Source of the DNA: UBA4732 sp963823075
GTDB lineage: Bacteria > Planctomycetota > Planctomycetia > Gemmatales > Gemmataceae
NCBI GenBank assembly: GCA_963823075.1
Contig: CAWGKE010000002.1
Span: forward strand, 691,955 to 755,954
Length of the DNA: 64,000 nucleotides
Reading direction: 5' to 3'
Shown here: positions 16,857 to 25,016 of the stretch, piece after piece
How positions within the stretch are numbered: position 1 is the first letter of the stretch
How the letters are laid out: each line of letters opens with the position of its first letter
The notes under the pieces: generated by a model
Seen by the model: the letters and a program-made list of their open reading frames with translations, nothing else
What the model was told of the DNA's origin: nothing
The model's database searches: none
Made by a program: the position numbers and the translations under genes

Positions 16857-18365
16857 GGGTCTGTGAATTAATTGCCGCTGAGGCTCTGGATGGGCGATGG
16901 CTACGCTCGTTCTTGGTCGGCGGCGATCCGGGCGACGGGTGCAGCGGGCTGCACCCGTCGCCCCACCCGCCCCGTTACACCGCCGCCGCGCGCACCCTCC
17001 CCCCCACCGTAAGCCAACCCAGCGCCAATAGACGCTTCACGTTGTGCGCCAACGCCTGCCAACGCGCCTCCCCGCCGACCTTGGCCAAGCCGCGCAGGCG
17101 GCACCGGCGCCAGCCCCGCTGCACCGCCTGCGCATGAACCCCCTCCGCCACCGGCGCCCGGTCGCGATAGACCAAGCGTGCCGCCTCCGTCCCCATCCGG
17201 GACCGCCAAGCCGCCAACGCCGCCGTGTCCCGTCGCTTCGGCGCATGCGGGTCCCGTCCCGCCGCCCGGTCCCGACGCTCGTCGCGAGGCGGCATGTACA
17301 CCGTCACCCCCTCCGTCTCCAGCACCTCCACGTCCTCCGCGTCGCTGTAGCCGGCGTCCGCGATCACCGCCTGCGGCCGCTGCCCCTGCTCCCGATGCAC
17401 CTGCTCCATCATCGGTCGCAATTGCCCATTGTCCGAACCCTGGTGGACGACGGCCGTCGCCACGATCAGACCGTGGGCCGTATCGGTCACCGTCTGCACG
17501 TTGTAGGCCAACTGAAAGCCGCCGTGAGGCATCTTCATCCGAGCCGCGTCCGGATCGCTTTCCGACGCCCGTGCCTCGGCCGCTTCCGCGTCCGAACGCT
17601 TGGAGACGCGACGCTGCTCCTGCCGTTGCCGCACCTGGGCCGCCGCCCGCCGCAGGCGTTGCAGCCGCTCGTGCGCCGCCCGCTCCTGGGCCGCTTGCGA
17701 CCGGCTGCGCGTCGCCGTCGCGCCCGTTGCGCCTGGACGGCGGCCACGTGCTGCTCGGCCTCGGCCCAGTGCCGCTCCAGCGTCCCCTGGCGATGGAACG
17801 TGTCCTTGCCGGCGTCGGCCACGACCTTGCGGCCGTCCTGGGTCACTCGCCGCAACGCGATCAATCCCTGGCCCCGCAAGGCGGCGATGTGCTCGACGAA
17901 CAGCCGGTCGAGGTCGGCGGCGTGGGCGGTGTAGAAATCGTTGAGGGTCCAGTAATTGACGGGTTCGCCGCCGCACAGCCATTGATAGGGCAGGTCCCGG
18001 CCGCAGCGTTCGTTCAGCTCGCGGCAGGAAGCGACGCCTTCGGTGGTGGCGAACAGCCAGAGGGCGAAGAGCAATTCCGGGGCGACGGCGGGAGCACCGG
18101 GCCGGCCCTCGACGGCGCGAATGCGGCCATACCAGGGCGTCCAGTCGAACAACTGGACGAAAGCCCAGATGGCGCGGACGGGATGGTCGGCGGGTAGTTG
18201 CTGCTCCAGCGAAACGCTGGAGCAGCGATTACGGTCAATGGAGCGGATGCGCGGCAACGGCGCGGCGGTAGACATGGCGAGCCAACCCAACGAACAAGAA
18301 TGGTAACAGCTGCAACTCAGCTGTTACCATTCTACGCACCCGGAGTGCGATTAATTCACAGACCC
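16857..18365 (-). mobile_element. IS1182-like insertion sequence inserted into a REP unit
   Basis: The terminal inverted repeats are GGGTCTGTGAATTAAT at 16857 and its complement ending at 18365. The flanking TTAC (16853-16856 and 18366-18369) would be a 4-bp target duplication; because the REP sequence itself contributes Gs and Cs at the junction, the ends could be placed 1-2 bases further in, giving a 6-8 bp duplication. One transposase gene fills most of the ~1.5 kb. An inverted sequence GGTAACAGCTG/CAGCTGTTACC lies inside the 3' end (about 18301-18329), beside the transposase start. Confidence 0.75.
16975..18275 (-). pseudogene. IS1182-family DDE transposase, frameshifted
   Basis: The N-terminal part starts at about 18275 (MSTAAPLPRIRSIDRNRCSS) and carries the usual start of the family: FVQLFDWTPWYGRIRAVEGR, ASCRELNERCGRDLPYQWL and VTQDGRKVVADAGKDTFHR. 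Around 17730 the frame must change to continue through SESDPDAARMKMPHGGFQLAYNVQTVTD, VIADAGYSDAEDVE (DDE acidic residue) and the C-terminal AHNVKRLLALGWLTVG to 16975. Joined length is about 430 residues, normal for IS1182 transposases. The frame change lies in an Arg-rich GC run; it may be decay or a base error. Confidence 0.75.
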
Positions 18366-20564
18366 TTACGGTCGCGGCTCCGACGTGGCCTCCGCGGCGG
18401 GCGCGAACAGGTCGGGCCGCGACGCCAGGGCATCGCGGACGGCCAGCAGGTGCAGCGGCGAGGCGGCCCACTGGGCGGCGTCGGCCGGGTCCGCCGCCTG
18501 ACCGTAGACCTCCAGGTAGAAGCCCTGGACCGACAGGGCGCGGAACTCGTTGGACCGCACCAGACAGGCCACGACGCCCTCGCGGCCCAGCTCCGGCAGG
18601 GCGGCCAGCCACGCGCTCAGCTCGTCGGCCGTCGCGGGACGTTGCAGCAGCGCCAGGTGCAGGGCGCCAAGGTAGCGTTCGTCCGTCGTGCCGGACGTCA
18701 CCAGGGTGTCGGCTCGTCGGCCGAACTCCGCCGTGGCCAGGAACGCCTCCAGGAACTGCTCCTCCGACTGCCCGCCGAGCAGGGCGGCGACCCAGCCCTG
18801 CTCCTCCCCGCCGTCGGCCGGCCGACCCAGCAGCGCCCGGTACAGCCCACGCACCAGAGAGGTCAGCGATTCGCTCGACTCCTTGACCACTTCGGCGATC
18901 GGTAAAGCATCCTGAGCGGCGGGGTCGGACCCGAGGCCGTTGGACAGGCGCAACCCCGACAGCATCACGCCACCGGCCGCGCAGAGATAGTCGCCGATCC
19001 CGGCTCGCCCGGACAGGCCGCCCGCGAAGTGGGAGCTGGGCGCAGAGGCGCCGTTCCATTGCGGCGCCCAAGCCGCGCCCGGCGCGAAGAACGCCAGCGG
19101 CCCTACCGTCGCCGCGACCAACCCGTCGCTCAGGGAACCCGAGAGGGCCGCCCAGCGTTCCGCCCCGACCTGCGGCGTTGCGACCACCGGGCCGGTCGGC
19201 GCGGCCGTGGTCCAGTCCGCCGCCTGCCCCGCGGCGACGGTCGCCGCGGCGAATTTCGCAGCTGCCGCGGTCAGCGTCGAAGCATCGATCGCCAGCACCT
19301 CGACGGCTGGCGTCGCCGAGGGGGCCGCCACGGCGGCGGTCGTCGCCGAACCGCCCGCGTCAGGCGCCGCCGGGTCGGCGGGCGCCGCCGAGGCGGACGA
19401 CGCGGCCGGGGCCGGAAGTACGCGCTCCACGCTCCCGCCGGCGCCCTCCGGGGCGGGCGCCGCGGACGGCGCCGCCGGCGCCGCGACCGGCCCCGTCGCG
19501 CTGTCCTGGCCGAGCGTGATGAGCAGCTGCAACGAGAAGACAAAAGTCGGCGCCGCCTGGTCCGACGCCGGGGACGAATCGGGGGTGGATGGGCCGCCGG
19601 CGACGGCCGCTCCAGCCGTTTCATCGGTCGCGGTCAGGGCGACTTGAATCCCTTGCCCGTCCGCGGCGGGCGCGACGACAAAGGAGAGGAGGGCGGTCGT
19701 CGGGACGGACGCGCTCTGGCTCGAAGGCGCCGAGGCCGTCTGCGGCTGCGTGGGTGAAGCCGCGACGCTGACCTCCACGGTCAAGATATTGGCAGGCGTC
19801 GGCGCTGCTGCCGGCGTCGTGGCGGCGGGTGTGTTCACGGCGTCGCCCGTTTGGGCGGAATTCGCCGTCGCAACGGGAGTCGCGGAAGAATCGGACGCGG
19901 CGCCGGCGTCTTGGGCGGGTGACTTCATGGCGGCGGCCGAAAGGCTGGCGTGGAGGCGCAGGATCAGGTCGATGCTGTCGGACTTGAGGTGGTAGTAGGT
20001 ATCGGACGACCACTCCTGGCTCCCCGTGCTGGCTGGCGGCGTCGGCGCCGTCGTCGTGGTTTGGCTCGGCGTCGGCTCGGCCGGGGTTGCGGGGGCGGTG
20101 GCGCCGGACGTGGGGGGCTGGCCCTCCGATGGCGCGGCATTCCAATCCGTCGCCGCTGGCGGCGGGGCGCTGCCGAAGGGGACCGGGAACTGGTACGTGC
20201 CGACGAAATGCCAGTTCTGATCGGCCAGCTTCGGATCGCTGATGGTGCTGATATGCACGGCCGCGGAGGACGTGTCCCCGCCGAAGGAGCCGATCGGCGA
20301 GGTTTGCCAGGCCTGTATGGTTGCGGAATCGCTCGACGCCGGGGTGGTCGGTGGGGAGACGACAGCGGCCTGGGCGGAATTCGTGGTATCGCCGGGCGAG
20401 GCGGCGCCGGGCGCGGCCAAGCTCGGCAGCATGGTCGTGGCGGAAAGCAGGCGACGGTCTTCCAAGCCCTCCAGGCTCGGCGCCGGGCGCGCGGCGGGCC
20501 GCGCCGGCCGACGGCCGCGCCCTTGCCGCAATCGCTTCTCCAGAAGCCCCAGTAACCAACGCAT
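18366..20564 (-). CDS. exported Ala/Pro/Ser-rich protein with C-terminal DUF4214 domain
   Basis: 732 residues with AAGAGGA before the ATG. The N-terminus is basic and then has SLEGLEDRRLLSA, the planctomycete LExLEDR export motif (about residues 31-43). A long low-complexity region rich in Ala, Pro, Ser and Thr spans ~50-560, including IVEVS-type strands but no recognisable fold. The C-terminal ~120 residues match DUF4214 (VRGLYRALLGRPADGGEEQG, AFLATAEFGRRADTLV, FYLEVYGQAADPADAAQW), a helical domain found in cell-surface and S-layer-type proteins. The final residues TSEPRP and the stop come from a REP unit at the edge of the IS. It lies 86 bases downstream of the ECF sigma gene and is probably cotranscribed. 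Confidence 0.8.
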   Translation of the reverse strand: MRWLLGLLEKRLRQGRGRRPARPAARPAPSLEGLEDRRLLSATTMLPSLAAPGAASPGDTTNSAQAAVVSPPTTPASSDSATIQAWQTSPIGSFGGDTSSAAVHISTISDPKLADQNWHFVGTYQFPVPFGSAPPPAATDWNAAPSEGQPPTSGATAPATPAEPTPSQTTTTAPTPPASTGSQEWSSDTYYHLKSDSIDLILRLHASLSAAAMKSPAQDAGAASDSSATPVATANSAQTGDAVNTPAATTPAAAPTPANILTVEVSVAASPTQPQTASAPSSQSASVPTTALLSFVVAPAADGQGIQVALTATDETAGAAVAGGPSTPDSSPASDQAAPTFVFSLQLLITLGQDSATGPVAAPAAPSAAPAPEGAGGSVERVLPAPAASSASAAPADPAAPDAGGSATTAAVAAPSATPAVEVLAIDASTLTAAAAKFAAATVAAGQAADWTTAAPTGPVVATPQVGAERWAALSGSLSDGLVAATVGPLAFFAPGAAWAPQWNGASAPSSHFAGGLSGRAGIGDYLCAAGGVMLSGLRLSNGLGSDPAAQDALPIAEVVKESSESLTSLVRGLYRALLGRPADGGEEQGWVAALLGGQSEEQFLEAFLATAEFGRRADTLVTSGTTDERYLGALHLALLQRPATADELSAWLAALPELGREGVVACLVRSNEFRALSVQGFYLEVYGQAADPADAAQWAASPLHLLAVRDALASRPDLFAPAAEATSEPRP

Positions 20565-20650
20565 GGCGTCCTCTTGCTTTCGGGCCGTTCGTTAGCCCAC
20601 CGCGGACCGGTCCGCCCGGCCCGCCGCACTCCGCATCGAGTGGTCGCCGC

Positions 20651-21244
20651 TCAGATCCACTGGCTCAACAGCTTCTTCTCCCGCAATCGTTGACGCAGCC
20701 GGCTGAGCCGCACGCGCAGCACGTCGGCGTTCAGGCCGAACTCCCGGGCGACCTCGGCGGTGCTGTACCCCTGCAATCGCAGCTGCACCAGCCGGCGATC
20801 CGCTTCGTCCAGTTCCGCGCATATCCGCTCTAGAATATCATTATACTCCGCTTTCCAGGCCGGGTCCCGCTCCGAGTCGGCGCCGGCCCGCGTGGCGTCG
20901 AGGGCGGCCGTTTCGGCCAGGGCGGCGGTGTGGCGCTTGTGGCACTGGAGCTTCCGCGCCGCCCGCAGCACCTTGTTCCGCGCCACGGCCACGGCCAGCG
21001 CCACCAGCTTCTCCGGGCTGGTGACCTCGATTTTGTTCTCGCGGAAACCGACGAGCAGGGTGCGGTGGACCGATTGGACCAGATCCGACGGGTCGAGGGA
21101 AGACCGGAGAGAGCGGCCGAGCAGATAGCTAGCCGCCTGGTGGACTTCGCGTTCGTAGCGCTGCAATAGCTGCGACAGGGCCTTGCCGTCCCCAAGACGC
21201 ACCTTTCGCATCAGGTTGTCGAAGGCATCGGCGATTTCGGGCAC
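20651..21244 (-). CDS. ECF-type RNA polymerase sigma factor
   Basis: About 197 residues from the GTG at 21244 (PEIADAFDNLMRKVRLGDGK), which has AGGAG 7-8 bases upstream; an ATG at 21301 would add an unconserved leader. Region 2 includes SSLDPSDLVQSVHRTLL and region 4 is the helix-turn-helix LVQLRLQGYSTAEVAREFGL followed by RLSRLRQRLREKKLL. This is the planctomycete type of ECF factor that is encoded next to a Ser/Thr kinase rather than next to an anti-sigma factor, and a kinase is indeed divergently encoded at 21580. Downstream is the DUF4214 surface protein, a plausible target. Confidence 0.88.
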   Translation of the reverse strand: MPEIADAFDNLMRKVRLGDGKALSQLLQRYEREVHQAASYLLGRSLRSSLDPSDLVQSVHRTLLVGFRENKIEVTSPEKLVALAVAVARNKVLRAARKLQCHKRHTAALAETAALDATRAGADSERDPAWKAEYNDILERICAELDEADRRLVQLRLQGYSTAEVAREFGLNADVLRVRLSRLRQRLREKKLLSQWI

Positions 21245-21474
21245 GGCGGCTCCTGGCGTTGAGCCGGAAGAGTAGGCGCGGGCTGCATGCTGGGAGGGCA
21301 TTCTAATAGGCTCGTCCAGCCGTCGCCACTATTATCCCGCCGGACGGCCAGAAAAATGGGAAAAACCGGATCGCTTGCCGTGGGGGCCGCCGGAGCCAAA
21401 ACATTGGCCCCACGACCGTTACGGCGGCGTCCGGCGGGCGGCGTGGGAGGAGCAAAAAAAATTATTCCGGGCGG

Positions 21475-21503
21475 TTGCAATGGCATCCGCGGCGTGCTAC
21501 ACT
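21475..21503 (+). promoter_or_regulatory. candidate sigma-70-type promoter for the kinase gene
   Basis: TTGCAA (21475-21480) and TACACT (21498-21503) with 17-base spacing, preceded by an A-rich tract (AAAAAAAATTATT at about 21453). It lies in the divergent sigma/kinase interval (21245-21579), giving a leader of about 70 bases to the kinase ATG. Confidence 0.5.
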
Positions 21504-21579
21504 TCACGCCCAACTTTCGTTGATGGGTCGAAACGAGTTCAACTCTCCGGTATGGAGCGGGGAGAAGAAGGATGTCGTT

Positions 21580-22750
21580 ATGACCATCGCCCATGAAATC
21601 GGCAGCGTCGCCGAACGGCAGCTCCGCCAGGCCTGCGCGGAGCTGGACCGTTCGCTGCGGCTCGGCCGGCCGGATCGCGCCGAACGCCACTTCGGCGCTC
21701 ACCCTTTGCTGGCCGCCCACGCCCAATCCGCCGTCGAATTGATTTACGCGGAGTTCGTCACCCGCGAAGAGTTGGGGCAGCGCCCCACCCCAGAGGAGTA
21801 TTACCTCCGCTTCCCGCGCTGGAAGGAGGCCCTCCGCCGCCAGTTCAGCATCCACGAGTGGATGCGCGGCGGCTGTCCCGACGACCCGTCCGCGCCGGCG
21901 CCCGGCGAGGAGGACGAGCCGACTCCCGGCGTGCCGTGCTGCCCTTGGACCGTACGAGTTGATCGAGGAGATCGGCCGCGGCAGCGGCGGCGGGGTGTAC
22001 CGGGCCTGGCAGCACGGGTTGGAGCGCACCGTCGCGATCAAGTTCCTGTTCCCCGGGGCCGGCTCACCGGACGCCCGCGAGCGGTTCCTGCGCGAAGCCC
22101 GGGTCATGGCCCGGCTGCACCACCCGAACATCATGCCCGTCTACGACGTGGCGGAGCAACGCGGCGTCGTTTATTTCAGCATGCCGTACGCCGCCCGCGG
22201 CGCTGTCCGCCTGGACGGCCGGCCCGCGGGCCGCCGCCGAACCGTCGCCGGCGACCGTCGTGCGCTGGATCGAGGCGGTGGCCCGCGCCGTCCACCACGC
22301 CCACGGCAACGGCGTCGTCCACTGCGACCTCAAGCCCAGCAACATTCTCATCGACGACGACGACCGCCCGCTGGTGAGCGATTTCGGCCTCGCTCAGGAA
22401 GCGGTCCGCGCGGGAATCGCCGCCCACGCCCTTATCGGCTCGCCGGCCTACATGGCCCCCGAACAGATCACCGCCAGCCGGGGAGCGTACGCCCCGCCCA
22501 TCGACGTGTGGGCCCTTGGCGTCCTGCTCTACGAATTGCTGGCCGGGGAACGCCCCTTTGTGAGCGACCATCTTCCCGGCCTGCGCCAGCGGATCTGTGA
22601 ACAGGAACCCGCGCCCTGCGCCGGCTCGCGCCGTCGGCGCCCGCCCGTCTGGAGCGCGTCTGCGCCCGCTGTCTGGCCAAGGACCCCGCGCGGCGCTACG
22701 CCTCCGCCGCGGCGCTGGCGGACGATCTCGCCACCTGCCGGCCAGGGTGA
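21580..22750 (+). CDS. Ser/Thr protein kinase (three frameshifts)
   Basis: It starts at the ATG at 21580 (MTIAHEIGSVAERQLRQACA, with GAAGAAGGA upstream). An N-terminal helical region of ~115 residues (LTPEEYYLRFP-like) precedes the kinase fold. To read the kinase, frame changes are needed near 21947 (TTGGAC for TTGGGACC), near 22200, and near 22615 (CCCTG for CCCCTG). Joined, it shows EEIGRGSGGGVYRAWQ (glycine loop), TVAIKFL (Lys), VVHCDLKPSNILI (catalytic loop, HCD instead of HRD), VSDFGLAQ (DFG), YMAPEQI and CARCLAKDPARRYAS, ending about residue 390 without a membrane segment. The three breaks in G/C runs most likely reflect base errors. It is divergent from the ECF sigma gene, suggesting a kinase-sigma signalling pair. 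Confidence 0.78.
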
Positions 22751-22812
22751 CGCGCCCCGCCCGCCCGGGCTTCCCACGTCCCCTCGCCTTCCCCGCGCGG
22801 CCTTCTCGTGGA

Positions 22813-22875
22813 ACGGACCACCCCGTCACTCCGGGGCCGCCGGCTTGTGCGACGGCTCCGTTTTCGGACTCGGCG
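22813..22875. repeat. 63-bp direct repeat, copy 1 (duplicate of the FHA gene 3' end)
   Basis: Identical except for one base to 23603-23665, beginning ACGGACCACCCCGTCACTCC and ending GTTTTCGGACTCGGCG. Copy 2 encodes the last residues and stop of the FHA protein on the minus strand. The two copies flank the nucleotidyltransferase gene at a distance of 790 bp. The rest of 22751-22953 has no gene that I can see. Confidence 0.75.
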
Positions 22876-22953
22876 CGAGGTGGAAGTCAATGGCGAGAGG
22901 GGACGGAGCGATTCGGCGGGCGTCGGTGCGGTTCGCGCCACGCGGACAATCGC

Positions 22954-23544
22954 TTAGCCTTCTGGGGTGTCGAGAAGTTCTTGCAGCCGTGGGGCCAGTT
23001 CCGGCGGCAGGCGAGGCAGCCAGGAAGCGTCGATCAGGCCCACGTCGAGCATGTCGCGCAGGTGGGTTCGGTCCTTGTCGCGGAAGGACGTGAGTTTCAT
23101 CCGCACCAAGGCTTCGAGCTTCAACACCCGGTAGGACTTGGCGATCTCGGATTCCGCCACGTCCGGGGTGGGCAGAACGTATTCATTGCGCACCTTTTCC
23201 CTCTCAAACAGAACATGCACGGCGTCGCGCGCCTTCGCATCCGGCCCATCCAGGAACATATCGATCCCTGCGGCATGACGGTAAAGGAAGCCAGCCTTCT
23301 CCAGAGCCGCCCGAGCGGCGGGCAGGTCGGCGCGGCGGAGCAGGATGTCCACGTCCTGCGTGTTACGGACGGCGGCCTCATCAACGCGGGCCACCCAGGC
23401 CGCCACGGCGTTGCCGCCGATGACGGCGTAGAGGACGCCGGCCTGTTCGAGGGCCGCGGTCGCACGGTGCAATCGTTCGCGGACCTTTTCCACGGCGCGG
23501 ATCATCCTATCCCAGGAGAAGTCGTGCAGAACCGGGTTATTCAT
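22954..23544 (-). CDS. nucleotidyltransferase, AbiEii/minimal-NTase-like
   Basis: 196 residues from MNNPVLHDFSWDRMIRAVEK. The GVLYAVIGGNAVAAW segment and NTQDVDILLRR (the DxD metal site) mark a nucleotidyltransferase fold of the AbiEii/MNT superfamily. The C-terminal half is helical (LKLEALVRMKLTSFRDKDRTH, a common feature of this group, then HLRDMLDVGLID). Such proteins act in toxin-antitoxin or abortive-infection systems or as free-standing tRNA/protein modifiers; no partner gene is adjacent. The gene sits between two 63-bp direct repeats, so it may have arrived as an inserted cassette. Confidence 0.75.
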   Translation of the reverse strand: MNNPVLHDFSWDRMIRAVEKVRERLHRATAALEQAGVLYAVIGGNAVAAWVARVDEAAVRNTQDVDILLRRADLPAARAALEKAGFLYRHAAGIDMFLDGPDAKARDAVHVLFEREKVRNEYVLPTPDVAESEIAKSYRVLKLEALVRMKLTSFRDKDRTHLRDMLDVGLIDASWLPRLPPELAPRLQELLDTPEG

Positions 23545-23602
23545 AACGTGGATTCCACCGCGTGAGGTCGGTCGCGTAAATCCGCCGGCCCCCGCCGACC
23601 AT

Positions 23603-23665
23603 ACGGACCACCCCGTCACTCCGGGGCCGCCGGCTTGTGCGACGGCCCCGTTTTCGGACTCGGCG
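23603..23665. repeat. 63-bp direct repeat, copy 2
   Basis: This is the copy that overlaps the 3' end of the FHA gene (last codons and stop). It pairs with 22813-22875; one mismatch (CGGCCCCG against CGGCTCCG). Confidence 0.75.
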
Positions 23666-24041
23666 TCGGGCGTTCGGGCGCGAGCGGGATCATGGGCGCG
23701 GTATCGACGGCGGCCTGTGCGGCGCCTTCTCGCGCCGTCTCCGGGGCGTCCAGGCGCACCTCGAACGCCAGAGGACCGACCTGGATGCGGTCGCCGTCCG
23801 CCAGGCGGCGTTCGCCCTGGACGAGTTCGCCGTTGATCAGAGTGCCGTTCCGGCTGCCGAGGTCGCGCAAAAAGGCGCCTTCGTCGGCCACGCGGAGCAG
23901 GCAGTGCTGGCGGCTGACCCACTCGCTGTCGGGGCGGATCTGGCACTCGGCCCCGCGGCCGACGTAGTATGCGCCGTTGGGAAAATGAAAGCGTTTGCCG
24001 GCCGGCCGGCCCTGGACCACGAGCAACTGTACGGTCGTCAT
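23616..24041 (-). CDS. FHA-domain protein
   Basis: 141 residues, MTTVQLLVVQGRPAGKRFHF onwards. A single forkhead-associated phosphothreonine-binding domain covers about residues 3-98, with the hallmark residues YYVGRGAECQIR, WVSRQHCLLR (SxxH) and LRDLGSRNGTLIN. The C-terminal ~40 residues are a Pro-rich tail. FHA proteins dock to Thr-phosphorylated partners and this one is near a Ser/Thr kinase gene (21580), which is a natural but unproven source of its ligand. The tail's end coincides with a 63-bp duplicated sequence. Confidence 0.9.
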   Translation of the reverse strand: MTTVQLLVVQGRPAGKRFHFPNGAYYVGRGAECQIRPDSEWVSRQHCLLRVADEGAFLRDLGSRNGTLINGELVQGERRLADGDRIQVGPLAFEVRLDAPETAREGAAQAAVDTAPMIPLAPERPTPSPKTGPSHKPAAPE

Positions 24042-24279
24042 GGGGGTTGCTCTTGCGGGTCGATGCGCGACGGGCGCCGGCGCCGATGGCAGGCGGGGTC
24101 ATCCGGGCAGGCGCGATCGGCCTCGGAGTTATTAGGTATTGTCCGATTTCGGGCGCGGGTTGCAACGGGCGCGGGACTCGCCTTGTGCTTTTTCGGGAAA
24201 GTTGCCAGAATCCCGCCCCGCTTCGGAACTACGGTCTCGCCGCGCCCCGCGAAGCCGTCTGCACGGAGGAGCAAGTGGT

Positions 24280-24963
24280 ATGCCGCGCGTCCGCATCCTG
24301 GCCCTGTCCGCGGTCGTCGCCTTGCTGGTCGTCGTCTGGCCGATCGTCGAATACCGCAACGTCTACGCCTTCAGCAAGCGACTGCGCGAGGTCGAACCGG
24401 GCCGCCTCTACCGCTCGGGCGAAATGACCGCCGACGGCTTCGCCGACGCCGTGGCCCGTTACAAGATCCGCACCATCGTTAACTTGCAGGACGACTATCC
24501 CGATCCCGACGTTTGCCGCAGCTTCTGGGACTGGCGCACGGTCAAGGAGAGCGAGCTGTGCCGTCAGCTCGGTGTTCGCTACGTCCTCATCAAGCCGGAT
24601 CTGGTGTCGCGGCGCCGCGTGCCGGTGGAGCGCCCCGCGGCCGTGGACGATTTCCTCGACCTGATGGACCAGGACGACGCCTACCCGGTGCTGATCCACT
24701 GCAAGGCCGGCCTGCACCGAACCGGCGTGATGGCGGCCGTCTATCGCATGGAGTACCAGAACTGGACGCCGGACGAGGCCTTCGCCGAGCTGCAGGCCCA
24801 CGGCTTCGGCGAGTGGGTCGGCACCTCAGCCAACGACTACATCAACCAGTACATTCTCCAGTATCGGCGCGGCCTGCGGCATGAAAAGCCATCCGCGGGC
24901 AGCGCTCCGCCGCCGGTCTTTTCGCCGCAGCAGCGTCACAAGGCGGACGGGACGGCGGAGTAG
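24280..24963 (+). CDS. membrane-anchored dual-specificity/tyrosine phosphatase-like protein
   Basis: 227 residues, with CGGAGGAG before the ATG at 24280. An N-terminal hydrophobic helix (about residues 5-24, ILALSAVVALLVVVWPIVEY) anchors the protein. The P-loop is VLIHCKAGLHRTGVMA, the C-x5-R signature of cysteine phosphatases, and the expected general-acid loop lies before it (IKPDLVSRRR region). LYRSGEMTADGFADAV at the start resembles the DSP10/Siw14-like bacterial branch, some of which dephosphorylate inositol pyrophosphates. Given ino1 in the same window this is an interesting thought but not evidence. Downstream, 53 bases away, is the LptF-like gene. Confidence 0.83.
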   Translation: MPRVRILALSAVVALLVVVWPIVEYRNVYAFSKRLREVEPGRLYRSGEMTADGFADAVARYKIRTIVNLQDDYPDPDVCRSFWDWRTVKESELCRQLGVRYVLIKPDLVSRRRVPVERPAAVDDFLDLMDQDDAYPVLIHCKAGLHRTGVMAAVYRMEYQNWTPDEAFAELQAHGFGEWVGTSANDYINQYILQYRRGLRHEKPSAGSAPPPVFSPQQRHKADGTAE

Positions 24964-25016
24964 AGACGTTCAGGCCGGTAAGGACGACTGCTGCTCATCC
25001 CACGGACGGGCGAAGC

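Noticed and set aside
16111..16858. CRISPR array from repeated 23-base units
   Set aside because: Units are in both orientations, irregularly spaced, and dispersed elsewhere in the window; a RAYT lies between them and no cas gene is present.
16975..18275. Programmed ribosomal frameshift in the IS transposase
   Set aside because: IS1182 transposases are normally one frame and no slippery A-rich heptamer with a following stem was seen; decay or base error is simpler.
24280..24963. Functional link of the phosphatase to inositol (pyro)phosphates because of ino1
   Set aside because: The two genes are 21 kb apart with no shared operon; the P-loop alone does not specify substrate.
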